From Egbenema bharatensis (GTDB lineage: Bacteria; Cyanobacteriota; Cyanobacteriia; Elainellales; Elainellaceae), in the NCBI RefSeq assembly GCF_048077055.1, contig NZ_CP182236.1, forward strand, positions 6,696,001 through 6,760,000: DNA of 64,000 bases, given 5' to 3'. This document shows, in pieces, positions 23,930-33,723 of the stretch. The translations under genes and the position numbers were made by a program. The stretch's first letter is position 1; each line of letters begins with the position of its first letter. The notes below the pieces were generated by a model, which worked only from the letters and a program-made list of their open reading frames with translations, did not search any database and had not been told where the DNA came from.

Positions 23930-26900
23930 CTAACGAGAATGCACTAAGTGGGCGATCGCCTGCACCAACTTCTGTGGCTCAATCGGCTTCGAGATGTGTT
24001 TTTGGAAGCCTGCGGCAAGTACCTGCTTTTGATTGATATCTCCTGCATAGGCCGTGAGGGCGATCGCCGGAATTTGCCCTCCTTGCTCCGGGGTCAACGC
24101 TCTCACCTGCCGAATCAGCATATAACCATCCATCTCTGGCATCCCAATATCACTCAATAGCACATCTGGCTTGGCTTGAGGCAAAACCAGCAGTACCTCA
24201 TGGGCAGACGTAGCGGTGATCACCTGTGCTCCTTGTTGTTCTAATACGAATACCACCAATTCTCGAGTGTCGGGGTCATCGTCCACCACCAGAATTTTGA
24301 TACCGCTTAAGTCGATAGACTGCTGGGGCGATATGCCTAACAGCCCGCTTCGCAAACGCTCACCCTGGTTTACCTGGGATGGAGTGAGGAGGGGGAGCCG
24401 AATGGTGAAAGTTGCGCCTTGTCCTTCTCCTAAACTGTCGGCTCGAACCGTTCCACCATGCAGTTCCACCAAATGACGGACGATCGCCAATCCTAATCCC
24501 AGTCCGCCAAACGTCCGGGTGGTTGTGCCATCGGCCTGGCGGAAGTAGTCAAACACATAGGGGAGAAAATCAGGTTTAATGCCTTGTCCTGTATCACTAA
24601 CCGTGATTTGAGCACAAGAGTGGACAGGTGGATGGGTCGGTGGGTCGGTGGGTAAATGGGAACGACTTTCAGCCATACTCCCACTCATCCATTGATCCAC
24701 ACGCTCCCCATCCACTCGCTCCAACCGCACCTCGACCCGCCCTCCTTCTGGTGTGAACTTCACGGCATTGGAGAGAAGATTCCAGACTACTTGCTGTAAC
24801 CGAATGGAATCCCCCCAAACCCGACCAATATCCTCTGCAAGGCTTGCTTCGATGTGGATGTTCTTGGCTTCGGCAGCTAGCCGCACCGTTTCCATCGCTC
24901 CTCGGATCTTGTTGGCAAGATTCACTGGGGCCACATTGAGGTTGAGTTTGCCGCGCAAAATTCGCGATACATCCAGCAGGTCTTCAATTAGTTCTGATTG
25001 CAGTTTGGCGTTCCGCTGAATGGTCGTGAGCGCGTGGGTAGTCTTAGCGGTATCTAGCTTACCGCTCAGCAAAAGTGAAGACCAACCCAGGATGGGGTTG
25101 AGAGGCGATCGCAATTCATGGGATAACACGGCCAAAAACTCGTCTTTAATACGGTTTGCTTGTTCGGCTTCTGCCCGGGCCGATTGCTCCCGTTGCAATA
25201 GTTGCTCCCGTTCGACTTCTGCCAGTTTGCGATCGGTAATATCCAGCAATGTGCCAAAGAAATCGACCGTGCGGCGGGACGCTCCCTCGCCTTCAAATTG
25301 AGCCTGTCCTTTGGCTAACACCCAGCGTTCGATGCCGTCATTCCACACAATCCGATATTCAATTTCGTAGGTTCCAGTGGACTGAGGATCGATCGCCGCA
25401 TTCACTGCAGCAGCGACTCGTTCGCGATCGTCCGGGTGCATCCGCTCCAGAACCTGCGGTAGGGGAACCATTACCCTATCCTCTGGCTCTCCCCAAATTT
25501 CCCGCATCCGCTCGTCCATCTCAACCTGGTTGGTATCCAGATGCAGCCGCCACCCGCCTAATCTGGCAACCTGGATGGCAATGCGGGCCCACTCCTCGCT
25601 TTCCCGCAAGTCCTGTTCTGCCCGTTTGCGTTCGTCTTCGACGCGCTTGCGCTCGCTGATGTCGTTGAAGAGAACCGCTACTTTGCGCTCCTGGGGTTCA
25701 CCCATGCGGAAGGCATAAACATCGTAAATTCGCCCCAATTCCCGGGCTGCATTTTCAAACCGTTCAGGTATCCCCGTTAGCGCAATTCTGCCGTAAATCT
25801 CAAACCAGTACGTCTCCATCTGGGGGGCGAAGTCTCGCATGGTTTTGCCAATTACATCCACCAGCCCCGTATGTTTCTCAAGGGCTGCATTCGCTTCTAA
25901 AAAGCGGTAGTCAAAGGCATTTCCAGCTTGATCAAACAAAACTTCGATAATGCAAAAGCCTTCATCAATGGAATCAAACAGCGATCGATATTTGGCTTCT
26001 GACTCGCGCAATGCTTCCTTGATATCGACCTCACCCTGAATGTCGGTGCAGGTGCCCACCCATTGCCTGATATTTCCAACTGCATCCTTGATGGGAACAC
26101 CCCGTACCAACTGCCAGCGCCATTCTCCGGTGCGATGGCGAAATCGATGTTGAATTTCTAGCGGCTCACCCGATCGCAGACAATGCTGCCAGTCCCGTAC
26201 GGTATTGGGCAGATCCTCCGGGTGGGTCACCTGTTGCCAACTCCAACCATGAAGTTGCTCTGGCGCAAGCCCCACGTAGTCTGCCCATTGGTCACTCAGG
26301 TAATCCACTCGACCATCAGGCGTTGCTGTCCAAATGAGCTGTGGAACGGTAGCGGTGACGGTGCGAAACCGCTCCTCACTTTCGCGTAGGGCTGCTTCGG
26401 TTCGGGCCCGTTCCAGGCGCGGGAAGATGCGGTTTGAGATTTCTTCAATCAGTTGAATCTCATCTTCACACCAGTCACGGGGTTGCGAGTGACAGATGGC
26501 GATGTAATGGGTCCATTTGCCATTGCGATGAAACGGAACGGTGACAAACGAGTACATATTAAGTGCTGCATAGCCTGCGGCATCGGTGCGCGGGTCATCT
26601 TGCGTATTGCAGACTACAACGGTCTCTCCAGCCCGGCTGGCCCGCTCAAACTCTTTGCTTAAATATTGCGAGAGGCGAAACGTACCCACTGTACTGGGCA
26701 CCTCTGGACTGCTCCAGCCGTGATGGACGGTCACCCGATCGTGCGCTTCATCAACGTCCGTGAAGTTGCAGGTCGTAATCTGCAAACAGGCACCAATCTT
26801 CACCCCAACCGTTTGCATGATCTCATTGGCAGTTGAAAAACGCGAGAAATCTTCACCAATCTCAGCAAGGAGGGCCGCATGGGCTTCACGGCGTTTGCGT

Positions 26901-27778
26901 TCGGTGATATCCAGCACGATCGCAACCACTGATTGTGGTTTACCATCGTGATCGCAAACCGCAGACACACTATTAATCACCCAAACAATTGAATCGTCTT
27001 TGCAAATGTACCGTTTCTCAATCTCAAAGGATGTCCCTTCTGTAATCATGCGGGTAAACAGTTCGACATTACGCGGCAGGTCGTCTGGGTGCGTAATATC
27101 CTGCATACGTCGCTGACTCAGTTCGGCAGCGGTGTACCCTGTGATCTCACAGTATTTCTGATTCACAAGAGTGAATTTGCCTGTGAGGTCAGTGCAGGCG
27201 ACGCCCGTTACTGCTTGATTGACGATCGCTCGATACCGTTCTTCTGACTCTCGTAATTTTTCTTCTGCATGTTGGCGATGGTCTTCATTCTGCCGACTTT
27301 GGGTGATATCGCGCGAAATGCACAACAACCATTCAATTTGCCCCCCGGCTCCGCGCATGGGACTAATTTTGCTATCCCACCATTTCGGTTCACCGCTGCG
27401 CGTCGGGCAGTATCCCTGCAAGGTGCAAATCTCACCTGCCCCTGCTCTGGCGATCGCTTCAATGGCGGCTTGCCGATCCGCTTCTTGCCAAAATTCGACC
27501 CAGGAGGTGTTGAGCCAAGGCGTTATATCCTCCATGCCCAGAAGCGATCGTCCCCCTCGGTTCATGAACAGGATTCGCCCCTCCAAATCCAACACCTTGA
27601 TCCAGTCATCACTACTATCGAGAATTTGCAGCACCTGGATGTCCAGGGCTAAATTGGGGTGCTGCGCTGGAGAAGCTGCTACTGCTCCTGTTAAGTCATG
27701 GGCTTCAGCCATATTCTGAGGCATATTTGGGGATGAATTATTGTCTGAGGAAATAGAGCGGCGGAGCTTATGGGTCAT
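23930..27778 (-). CDS. Multi-PAS hybrid sensor histidine kinase with receiver domain
   Basis: 1282 residues and no evident membrane segment, so probably soluble. Order of domains: PAS (about 50-160), PAS/PAC (about 175-295), GAF (about 300-455), PAS (about 470-590), PAS-like (about 600-720), PAS (about 735-860), HisKA with FLAVLSHELRSPLNP (phospho-His, about 895), HATPase (DSIRLQQVVWNLLSNAVKFTPEGG, DTGQGI, GGLGLGLAIV) and a C-terminal receiver (ILVVDDDPDTRE, LSDIGMPEMDG, ALTAYA, HISKPI). A Pro/His-rich stretch (PTDPPTHPPVHS) is inserted within the ATPase domain. It is preceded after 12 bp by an XRE regulator on the same strand. The signal sensed is unknown; the GAF lacks an obvious bilin-binding Cys motif. 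Confidence 0.93.
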   Translation of the reverse strand: MTHKLRRSISSDNNSSPNMPQNMAEAHDLTGAVAASPAQHPNLALDIQVLQILDSSDDWIKVLDLEGRILFMNRGGRSLLGMEDITPWLNTSWVEFWQEADRQAAIEAIARAGAGEICTLQGYCPTRSGEPKWWDSKISPMRGAGGQIEWLLCISRDITQSRQNEDHRQHAEEKLRESEERYRAIVNQAVTGVACTDLTGKFTLVNQKYCEITGYTAAELSQRRMQDITHPDDLPRNVELFTRMITEGTSFEIEKRYICKDDSIVWVINSVSAVCDHDGKPQSVVAIVLDITERKRREAHAALLAEIGEDFSRFSTANEIMQTVGVKIGACLQITTCNFTDVDEAHDRVTVHHGWSSPEVPSTVGTFRLSQYLSKEFERASRAGETVVVCNTQDDPRTDAAGYAALNMYSFVTVPFHRNGKWTHYIAICHSQPRDWCEDEIQLIEEISNRIFPRLERARTEAALRESEERFRTVTATVPQLIWTATPDGRVDYLSDQWADYVGLAPEQLHGWSWQQVTHPEDLPNTVRDWQHCLRSGEPLEIQHRFRHRTGEWRWQLVRGVPIKDAVGNIRQWVGTCTDIQGEVDIKEALRESEAKYRSLFDSIDEGFCIIEVLFDQAGNAFDYRFLEANAALEKHTGLVDVIGKTMRDFAPQMETYWFEIYGRIALTGIPERFENAARELGRIYDVYAFRMGEPQERKVAVLFNDISERKRVEDERKRAEQDLRESEEWARIAIQVARLGGWRLHLDTNQVEMDERMREIWGEPEDRVMVPLPQVLERMHPDDRERVAAAVNAAIDPQSTGTYEIEYRIVWNDGIERWVLAKGQAQFEGEGASRRTVDFFGTLLDITDRKLAEVEREQLLQREQSARAEAEQANRIKDEFLAVLSHELRSPLNPILGWSSLLLSGKLDTAKTTHALTTIQRNAKLQSELIEDLLDVSRILRGKLNLNVAPVNLANKIRGAMETVRLAAEAKNIHIEASLAEDIGRVWGDSIRLQQVVWNLLSNAVKFTPEGGRVEVRLERVDGERVDQWMSGSMAESRSHLPTDPPTHPPVHSCAQITVSDTGQGIKPDFLPYVFDYFRQADGTTTRTFGGLGLGLAIVRHLVELHGGTVRADSLGEGQGATFTIRLPLLTPSQVNQGERLRSGLLGISPQQSIDLSGIKILVVDDDPDTRELVVFVLEQQGAQVITATSAHEVLLVLPQAKPDVLLSDIGMPEMDGYMLIRQVRALTPEQGGQIPAIALTAYAGDINQKQVLAAGFQKHISKPIEPQKLVQAIAHLVHSR

Positions 27779-27790
27779 ACAGTTCCCATC

Positions 27791-28057
27791 TCACTCTGAA
27801 AAGGGTTTGATTCGCAAATCCTGACCAGCCTCGCCCATCTGCGGCAGCAAGTGCTCAATCTGCTTTATGGCGATCGGCAAGGGCTTTGTCCGCCCATCCT
27901 CCCAGCGGTTGATGCTTTGAAATGAAACCCCTAATTTCGTAGCACATTTTGCCTGCGAGCGTTCTAAACGCTGTAGTGTTTCACCCATGAGATGTGTGGA
28001 CTGGGGAGAGTTGGTTTCTTCAGAGTTGCATGAAGCACTAATCGCAGGCATAAACAA
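27791..28057 (-). CDS. XRE-family helix-turn-helix regulator
   Basis: 88 residues. MGETLQRLERSQAKCATKLGVSFQSINRWEDGRTKPLPIAIKQIEHLL is a classic XRE helix-turn-helix. It lies 12 bp upstream of the hybrid kinase on the same strand, a pairing common in cyanobacteria, so it is probably cotranscribed and functionally tied to it. The first 23 residues (MFMPAISASCNSEETNSPQSTHL) look unstructured; ATG at the MGETLQ position is an alternative start. Confidence 0.82.
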   Translation of the reverse strand: MFMPAISASCNSEETNSPQSTHLMGETLQRLERSQAKCATKLGVSFQSINRWEDGRTKPLPIAIKQIEHLLPQMGEAGQDLRIKPFSE

Positions 28058-28206
28058 TTATGGTTTTAGTTAGCTATACCATGTGATCTAGCGGACACTC
28101 ATCCACCCAAAGGTGTAAGAACCTGGGGTGAAGGCTTGCCGTGGATGATGGTGCTTTCGCTCAATCTGTATCAGGTCAAAAGGTTGGGATTTTGAGGTGC
28201 TTGAAT

Positions 28207-28773
28207 TTAGCCAAGAATTTGGGCACTTGTCACTTGAAGTTCGGGGAACTGAGGCGATCGAATTGGATGATCTCCCTGAAAGGTTTCAACGTTGGTGTAG
28301 GCAGTGTCGAACAGTTCCAGAACCGTCACCGTTTTTGCTTGCGGATCAACAATCCAGTATTCAGGAACGCCAATCTCCTGGTACTGCGATCGCTTGGCAA
28401 TATAATCTCTTTCTCGCTGCAATTCTCCCGGACTCACCACCTCAACGACCAGCAGCGGCGGAGCCATGTTGAGCCGAATCGTGTTGCGTGACTTGAGAAG
28501 CTGAATCTGTTCTTCCCGAACGATGGTCAAGTCGGGATAACGGTTTTTAGGTTCGCCTCGGACTTCCAGTTCTAGCCCATGCCCTCGAACGCGATCCGTG
28601 CCAAGCAATAGGGCAAAAACGAGAAAGAGCCGATTTGCAATTTGAACATTTTCCCCTGACTCTGGCGGCACTTCGATCAGCGCTCCATTAAATAGCTCAT
28701 ACAGATTCTCTGTCCCATCGTCATAGGACAGGTACTCTTCAAAGCTAAGAAATCGGGGTTTGGTCTGAATCAT
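28207..28773 (-). CDS. Uma2-family (DUF820) protein, paralogue
   Basis: 188 residues from ATG 28773. Near copy of 23179-23742: FLSFEEYLSYDDGTENLYELFNGALIEVPPESG, RYPDLTIVREE, LLVVEVVSPGELQRERDYIAKRSQYQ, IGVPEYWIVDPQAKTVTVLELFD. The most changed part is the middle (ANRLFLVFALLLGTDRVRGHG against NFLFSLFLPMVGHRRLRGHG). All catalytic positions of the PD-(D/E)XK fold are kept. Separate transcript from the kinase operon is likely, given the 150-bp gap. Confidence 0.9.
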   Translation of the reverse strand: MIQTKPRFLSFEEYLSYDDGTENLYELFNGALIEVPPESGENVQIANRLFLVFALLLGTDRVRGHGLELEVRGEPKNRYPDLTIVREEQIQLLKSRNTIRLNMAPPLLVVEVVSPGELQRERDYIAKRSQYQEIGVPEYWIVDPQAKTVTVLELFDTAYTNVETFQGDHPIRSPQFPELQVTSAQILG

Positions 28774-28926
28774 GAGTTGGGAACGGCAAGAAGCCCATTT
28801 ATCCTGCTTTTATTCTATGCCTTGAGTGATTTGCCAGGACAAGAGGCGATAACAGAGTTGTAGTTTGTGGATGAGTACTAATATGAAGCCAAGTTAGGAT
28901 AGGGGCATTCCCCAGAAGAGAATCGG

Positions 28927-29505
28927 ATGAGCCAGAGTATCAGCCAGAGTACAACCGACAAAGTCCGATGGACAGCGGCAGATTTAGAGCTGTTTCCTGA
29001 GAATGGCAACCGCTACGAAATTATCGAGGGAGAACTGCTGGTGACTAGAGCCCCCGACTGGCGACACCAAAAAGCCAGCACCCGCATCAGCACTGCCCTG
29101 GATACCTGGTCTTTATCAACGGGGTTGGGTGAAGCAGTTCAGGCTCCCGGTCTGGTCTTTACCGCTGCCGATAACGTGATTCCGGATGTGGTTTGGGTCA
29201 GCCGAGAACGGTTGGCAGCTTTGCTGGATGAAGCGGGACATCTGACGGGTGCCCCAGAGCTAGTGGTGGAAGTGCTTTCTCCGGGTAGTGAAAACGAGCG
29301 ACGCGACAGAGAACTAAAACTGAAGCTCTACTCTGAACGGGGCGTGCAGGAATACTGGATAATTGACTGGCAAAGGCAACAGGTAGAGGTGTATCGCCGA
29401 TCGCAAGCACTGTTGCGGTTAGTCAATACACTGTTTTCTCCCGATCGACTGCTCAGTCCTCTACTACCTGGCTTTTCATACCCCGTGTCTCAACTCTTCC
29501 AATAA
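28927..29505 (+). CDS. Uma2-family (DUF820) protein
   Basis: 192 residues of a different Uma2 subgroup: RWTAADLELFPENGNRYEIIEGELLVTRAPDWRHQ, VIPDVVWVSRE (Asp), LVVEVLSPGSENERRDRELKLKLYSERGVQEYWIIDWQRQQVEVYR. Divergent from the gene at 28773, with 150 bp between the starts where both promoters must lie. Role unknown beyond the nuclease-like fold. Confidence 0.9.
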   Translation: MSQSISQSTTDKVRWTAADLELFPENGNRYEIIEGELLVTRAPDWRHQKASTRISTALDTWSLSTGLGEAVQAPGLVFTAADNVIPDVVWVSRERLAALLDEAGHLTGAPELVVEVLSPGSENERRDRELKLKLYSERGVQEYWIIDWQRQQVEVYRRSQALLRLVNTLFSPDRLLSPLLPGFSYPVSQLFQ

Positions 29506-29574
29506 CCTTAAATTTGACGACAATCTTAAGCGAAAACGTTGGGGAAATGTTCCATAGGAGTGCATTCTGCAATC

Positions 29575-30543
29575 ATGATCAGCGGCATTTTCGAGAATTG
29601 TGTAGGTTCCCAGCAAGAGCAGTTCACGCTGCGGTATTGGGCTGAGTTAGGCTATCGAGAACTTAAAAGGGGCAAGTTGTCAGCGGCAGCAGCTCACGCC
29701 CTTTATGGTCATGCCTCTAACCTGACATCGATCCGGTTGCAGAATGGCAACTCCTCCGATCATGGGCTGGTTCGCATCATGGTGTGGCAGCAACCTCGCA
29801 ATCCAGGTCTCCAAAAATCCCATCCGTTCGTGATTGGCAGTCGCTGGTTTGCTTCATTAGTGCAGGATATCTATGCAGTTGCCGATGCCTTCAATGATGA
29901 CAATGCCAATGACGGAGATTGGATTGTCACTGAACCGATTCGAGGAATCGAATTTATCGGTCAACCGGGCACCAACTTCTACCAACGATTTACAGGGGTG
30001 CGCGAATTTTTTGTGATTGGTTCAGAAACACGACAGGCCTTCTTTCAACGCTACAACTATACTCGTCCCGGCTATGGTGTGATTGATCCAGCTTCACCCC
30101 TGGGCGTGAGTGAGGGCACCCATTCCAGCATTGTCACCGCCGATCATGATACCGCTGCATTCTATACCGATGTCTTTGGCTTAGTGCCTGCAAATAATAC
30201 CCGCAAGCGATCGGGTTATCAAAATCCTGCCACTCGCCAAATTTTAATGTTGGAAGACGGGAATGAATTCCTTCTGTCATCCTTCTCATCACCCAAAACG
30301 GATGTCGGTGTTCTGCAAGTTTACACCCCGCTCTACCCAACGCCGAACAAGCTGGAGTTCGCTCAACCCGGAGTGTTGGGGATATCCCTGTTTACCTATC
30401 AGGTTGAAAATATTCACGAGTTTCACGATCGCGTCCGTCGCAGCAATGCCCGATCGGTAACGCCGATGCTCTCGAATGAATTTAATGAACCCTCGTTTGG
30501 ATTAGTGGCACCGGACGACATCACCTGGGTCATCATTGGATAG
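29575..30543 (+). CDS. VOC-superfamily (glyoxalase/dioxygenase-like) protein
   Basis: 322 residues from ATG 29575; a TTG further upstream adds 12 residues without support. The fold is of the VOC type, with a second module from about residue 175: SIVTADHDTAAFYTDVFGLVPAN ... VLQVYTPLYPTPNKLEFAQPGVLGISLFTYQVENIHEFHDRVR. Metal ligands cannot be fixed by eye. The substrate is unknown. It heads a possible metabolic group with the NTF2-like, DUF1838, hydantoinase-like and Asp/Asn hydroxylase genes. Confidence 0.8.
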   Translation: MISGIFENCVGSQQEQFTLRYWAELGYRELKRGKLSAAAAHALYGHASNLTSIRLQNGNSSDHGLVRIMVWQQPRNPGLQKSHPFVIGSRWFASLVQDIYAVADAFNDDNANDGDWIVTEPIRGIEFIGQPGTNFYQRFTGVREFFVIGSETRQAFFQRYNYTRPGYGVIDPASPLGVSEGTHSSIVTADHDTAAFYTDVFGLVPANNTRKRSGYQNPATRQILMLEDGNEFLLSSFSSPKTDVGVLQVYTPLYPTPNKLEFAQPGVLGISLFTYQVENIHEFHDRVRRSNARSVTPMLSNEFNEPSFGLVAPDDITWVIIG

Positions 30544-30560
30544 GAAGCATGATCACGTTT

Positions 30561-30592
30561 GTAAGGGCGCACAGCAGTGCGCCCCTGACGGG
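30561..30592. repeat. Palindrome GGGCGCAcagcagTGCGCCC
   Basis: A perfect 7-bp palindrome flanked by GTAA and CTGAC; same family as those at about 10193, 41727, 42395 and 46360. It lies between the VOC and NTF2-like genes and can fold into a hairpin, but it has no T-run. Confidence 0.75.
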
Positions 30593-30658
30593 TATGTTAT
30601 TTTGCTGCATCCGCCTAACCTCTATATGATGGGATGATCGTTTCAATCCCCCCTAGTT

Positions 30659-31054
30659 ATGCCCACAGAATCAACCAACACCTTAGCCGTTGCCCAGCAA
30701 GCCTTTACCCATTTTGAACATGGACTGGCAACCGGAGACTGGCAAGCCTTCCTCGATATGCTCACGGACGATTTTTCCTTCTGGTTCCCGCTGGGCAAAT
30801 TTCACGGATTAAATGTGGGCAAAGCTCGGGCGATCGAGTTTTTCAACTATGTCTCTGAAGTCTACAGTGAAGGACTGACATTAACCCTCGATCGAGTCAC
30901 CAGCAACGAAACGACTGTCGTGTTTGAGTTCCGGGATGAAGGGCTGATGTGGGGAAAACCTTACAAAAATCGAGTTGCCGTTTCGTTTGATGTCCGGGGC
31001 AATAAAATCTGCGGCTACCGGGAGTATTTAGGGAGTGATGGTCAATCGAATTAA
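30659..31054 (+). CDS. SnoaL/NTF2-like protein
   Basis: 131 residues of the NTF2-like cone fold: AQQAFTHFEHGLATGDWQAFLDMLTDDFSFWFPLGKFHG, GKARAIEFFNYVSEVYSEGLTLTLDRVTSNETTVVFEFRDEG. Members are small-molecule-binding proteins or isomerases/cyclases; none can be assigned here. It is convergent with the DUF1838 gene, with only 8 bp between the ends. Confidence 0.82.
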   Translation: MPTESTNTLAVAQQAFTHFEHGLATGDWQAFLDMLTDDFSFWFPLGKFHGLNVGKARAIEFFNYVSEVYSEGLTLTLDRVTSNETTVVFEFRDEGLMWGKPYKNRVAVSFDVRGNKICGYREYLGSDGQSN

Positions 31055-31062
31055 TCCAGCCA

Positions 31063-31881
31063 CTAAATTTCCTCTGCCTGGGGCAAGGGAAAGGTTTCGC
31101 CCGCCAGGTAAGCATCAAAGTAGGTTTGAAAATAGAGCCACGAGGTCATATCTTCTTCGACATCCAGGAAAGATGGAGGCGCATGCTTGTAAAGCGGGAC
31201 GCGAGTATTAATTTCATCCTGCAACAGTTGGGGCAATGCATCGACCCCGCTGACTTTGCCCCCATAGGCACTGTAAATTAGTTGCCCAGGGCGATCGCCC
31301 ATCTTCATCCAGGGCACCCACGGCCCAACCCGATCCCAATAAAGCTGTAACTGAGCAACCGAGAGAACGTCAGGGTTCAGGAGATCGGCAGTGGGGACGG
31401 TCAATTTAAACAATTCAGCCGCCTGATAGGTTGGATTGGGGCTGTAATCTGCAAATTTGGGTTCTGTGGACAGAGGATTTGGGTAGGTCATCAAGATGTC
31501 AAACACGAAGGTTGTGCTATCTCCAAATACACGGGCCGGAAATTTGCCCTTGAAGTGCCCCTGAACAGGATTGTTGGCAACGTGCATGACGCTCAGTTGT
31601 TCTCCCGTCCAGGGATTTTCCCACTGGCGCAAAATTTCTCCCGTTTCGGGATGCAGGTAGTAGGTCAATTCCCGCGAGGTGAAATCCCAACTTCCCTCCT
31701 CTACCGGAATGCAGCGGCTGACACTCACCCCCACCATTTTGAACAGGCGAATCTGCTTTTCGCCGGGAATAAAGGCGTAGATTGATCCTGACCAGGTTAG
31801 GAAAGTGGATTGGCTGGGATCGAGGGATGAGCGGGTCTTGACCCAGTGCTGGGCATCAAATTCTTGAATGTCAATCGCCAT
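31063..31881 (-). CDS. DUF1838-family protein
   Basis: 272 residues, matching my recollection of DUF1838: FLTWSGSIYAFIPGEKQIRLFKMVGVSVSRC, ELTYYLHPETGEILRQWENPWTGE, VGPWVPWMKMGDRPGQLIYSAYGGKV. The many aromatic and Gly/Pro residues suggest a beta-rich fold. No signal peptide. The function is unknown. It ends head-to-head with the NTF2-like gene and is 50 bp downstream of the amidohydrolase on the same strand, so these two may form an operon. Confidence 0.78.
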   Translation of the reverse strand: MAIDIQEFDAQHWVKTRSSLDPSQSTFLTWSGSIYAFIPGEKQIRLFKMVGVSVSRCIPVEEGSWDFTSRELTYYLHPETGEILRQWENPWTGEQLSVMHVANNPVQGHFKGKFPARVFGDSTTFVFDILMTYPNPLSTEPKFADYSPNPTYQAAELFKLTVPTADLLNPDVLSVAQLQLYWDRVGPWVPWMKMGDRPGQLIYSAYGGKVSGVDALPQLLQDEINTRVPLYKHAPPSFLDVEEDMTSWLYFQTYFDAYLAGETFPLPQAEEI

Positions 31882-31931
31882 CTGTCGTTCCTCGATAGTT
31901 CAACACATTGAAAGCTCTGCAAATGATCGGG

Positions 31932-33443
31932 TCACTGCAATCCCTGCGATCGCTTCAAGTAACGCCCCTGGGGTGAACCCAAGATTTGTCCGCGATCGTA
32001 AACCAAATTCCCCCGCAGGAAGGTCTGTTTCACCCGTCCGGTTAACTCCGTCCCTTCAAAGGGGGTGTAGCCCTGCTGGGAGAAGGATTCCGCTGCACGG
32101 ACGACAAAGGTTTCATCGGGGTCGAGCAGCACCAGGTCGGCATCGTAACCGATCGCAATGTCGCCCTTTTGCAACAGACCAAACCGTTGCGCCGGATTCC
32201 AACTCAATAGTCTTGCCATGTGATTGTACGACATCCCCCGTTTGCTACCCTCACTGACCACACCGGAAAGCAAATATTCTGTTCCCCCAAAACCAGACTT
32301 TGCCAGCCAAATATTCTCTGGATCGCTGGAACCGGCTTTTTGCTCGGCAGAACAGCAGGCATGATCGCTGACAATCCAGTCCACCTGATCCTGCAATACG
32401 GCATTCCAGAGAAACTCCACATCCGATCGCGGTCGAATCGGCGGATTCACCTTAGCCCATTTCCCAGTCGGGGTATTCACATCCAGCAGCAGATGACCCA
32501 CCGTAACTTCTCGCTTGAAGTTGATATGGGGAAAGATCGTCTGCATCATCAGCGCAGCTTCGACGGCTTTCCGGGAACTGAGATGGAGCAAGTTGATATT
32601 GCCACAGTTGGTTTCGTGGGCCAGATAGGAGGCAATACAAATGGCTAATCCCTCGGAGTGGGGCGGACGCGCGGCACTGTAGGCATTCAATCCCGTCAGG
32701 GATGCGTCCTGCTGCACCATTTTGGTGTAAGCATTGAGAATATCGGCAATTTCACAGTGGAGGCTGAGGCTGATGGTGTCCTGCATTGCGGGATAGCGTT
32801 CCCTCAGCCGAGCCAGACTCCGCATGATGAATTCAAAATGGGCAAAGTCATAGCGATCGTCCTGATGGATCATCAGAAACAAATTCTGTTGGTTGGACAG
32901 ACCGTGCAGCCCGTATCCTCCATAGAACATGAAGATTTTAAACGAAGCAATCCCGTGTTCCTCGAACAACCACTGCATCTCATCAATGTGCTGCGGGGCG
33001 ATCGGCGCGATGTGGTAGCCGTAATCCACATAAAAATTGCCGTCGGATAACGCCAGCACCTCCGGGAAAAAATCTCTATAAGAGCCACCCTTGTTCAGGT
33101 AATACTGCCCCGTGCGGATGTAGTTGAGGCTGGTGGTGACTCCGCCCATGGCAGCGGCTTTGCTTTCGGCGATCGCATCCTGATCGAGGCGTTGATAAAT
33201 CCCAATGTGCATGTGGGCATCCACCAACCCCGGAAAACCCAGCAGATTTTGAGCATCGAATACCTCTTTTGCCTGGTCAGGGCTAATATCGGGGGCAATT
33301 TGGCTGAATTGACCATCCTTAATGCCCAGATCAAGGCGATCGACGGATGATTGCTGGGGACGAACCACCCGCACGTTTTTGATCAATTTATCTAGAGTAG
33401 GGTTATCTAGAGTAGGGCTATCTAGAGTAGGAGTTCCAGACAC
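31932..33443 (-). CDS. Dihydropyrimidinase/hydantoinase-like amidohydrolase
   Basis: A metal-dependent cyclic-amide hydrolase of the dihydroorotase/hydantoinase group. Counting from the distal TTG at 33524, all metal ligands are present: H104 and H106 (VDAHMHIG), the carboxylated Lys K196 (ASFKIFM), H256 (LSLHCE), H314 (NLLHLSS) and D387 (VSDHA). I place the start at GTG 33443 because GGGAGG lies 4 bp before it; the TTG at 33524 would add 27 residues. Near the N terminus a 15-bp unit TCTAGAGTAGGG(T/C)TA is repeated three times and is read as PTLDSPTLDNPTLDK. The substrate is unknown; a nitrilase-fold gene at 37879 could have been its partner, as in pyrimidine or hydantoin breakdown. Confidence 0.88.
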   Translation of the reverse strand: MSGTPTLDSPTLDNPTLDKLIKNVRVVRPQQSSVDRLDLGIKDGQFSQIAPDISPDQAKEVFDAQNLLGFPGLVDAHMHIGIYQRLDQDAIAESKAAAMGGVTTSLNYIRTGQYYLNKGGSYRDFFPEVLALSDGNFYVDYGYHIAPIAPQHIDEMQWLFEEHGIASFKIFMFYGGYGLHGLSNQQNLFLMIHQDDRYDFAHFEFIMRSLARLRERYPAMQDTISLSLHCEIADILNAYTKMVQQDASLTGLNAYSAARPPHSEGLAICIASYLAHETNCGNINLLHLSSRKAVEAALMMQTIFPHINFKREVTVGHLLLDVNTPTGKWAKVNPPIRPRSDVEFLWNAVLQDQVDWIVSDHACCSAEQKAGSSDPENIWLAKSGFGGTEYLLSGVVSEGSKRGMSYNHMARLLSWNPAQRFGLLQKGDIAIGYDADLVLLDPDETFVVRAAESFSQQGYTPFEGTELTGRVKQTFLRGNLVYDRGQILGSPQGRYLKRSQGLQ

Positions 33444-33550
33444 AAAACCTCCCGCCAAAATCAGCGTATCTTGGGTAGGGGCGGGTTTTGGGCAACCGCT
33501 TTCAGCTTTAGGATCGTGAATCAAATAACCTGTCTATGGTTCTACTTTGT

Positions 33551-33617
33551 TGACTGGGCGGGCAAGACTTCGGCTTGAGCGCTCAGTCGAAACGCTGCCC
33601 ACCCCACAAGAATTTCA
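33551..33617. repeat. Interspersed repeat, copy 2, with internal insertion
   Basis: GACTGGGCGGGCAAGA, then about 30 foreign bases with GAGCGCTC and TCAGTCGAAA, then GCTGCCCACCCCACAAGAATTTC. The usual ATGCCC core of this family is interrupted, giving a longer foldable unit. It lies between the amidohydrolase and hydroxylase genes. Confidence 0.7.
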
Positions 33618-33723
33618 GCTTATTTAATTCGCATTCCTTAGCGGCGATCCGGGCGAAACCTACTCCTACTTTTAGAATGAAATTATAGCCGTTTGAGTTC
33701 AAGCAGATTCAGGAGAAAAGGTT

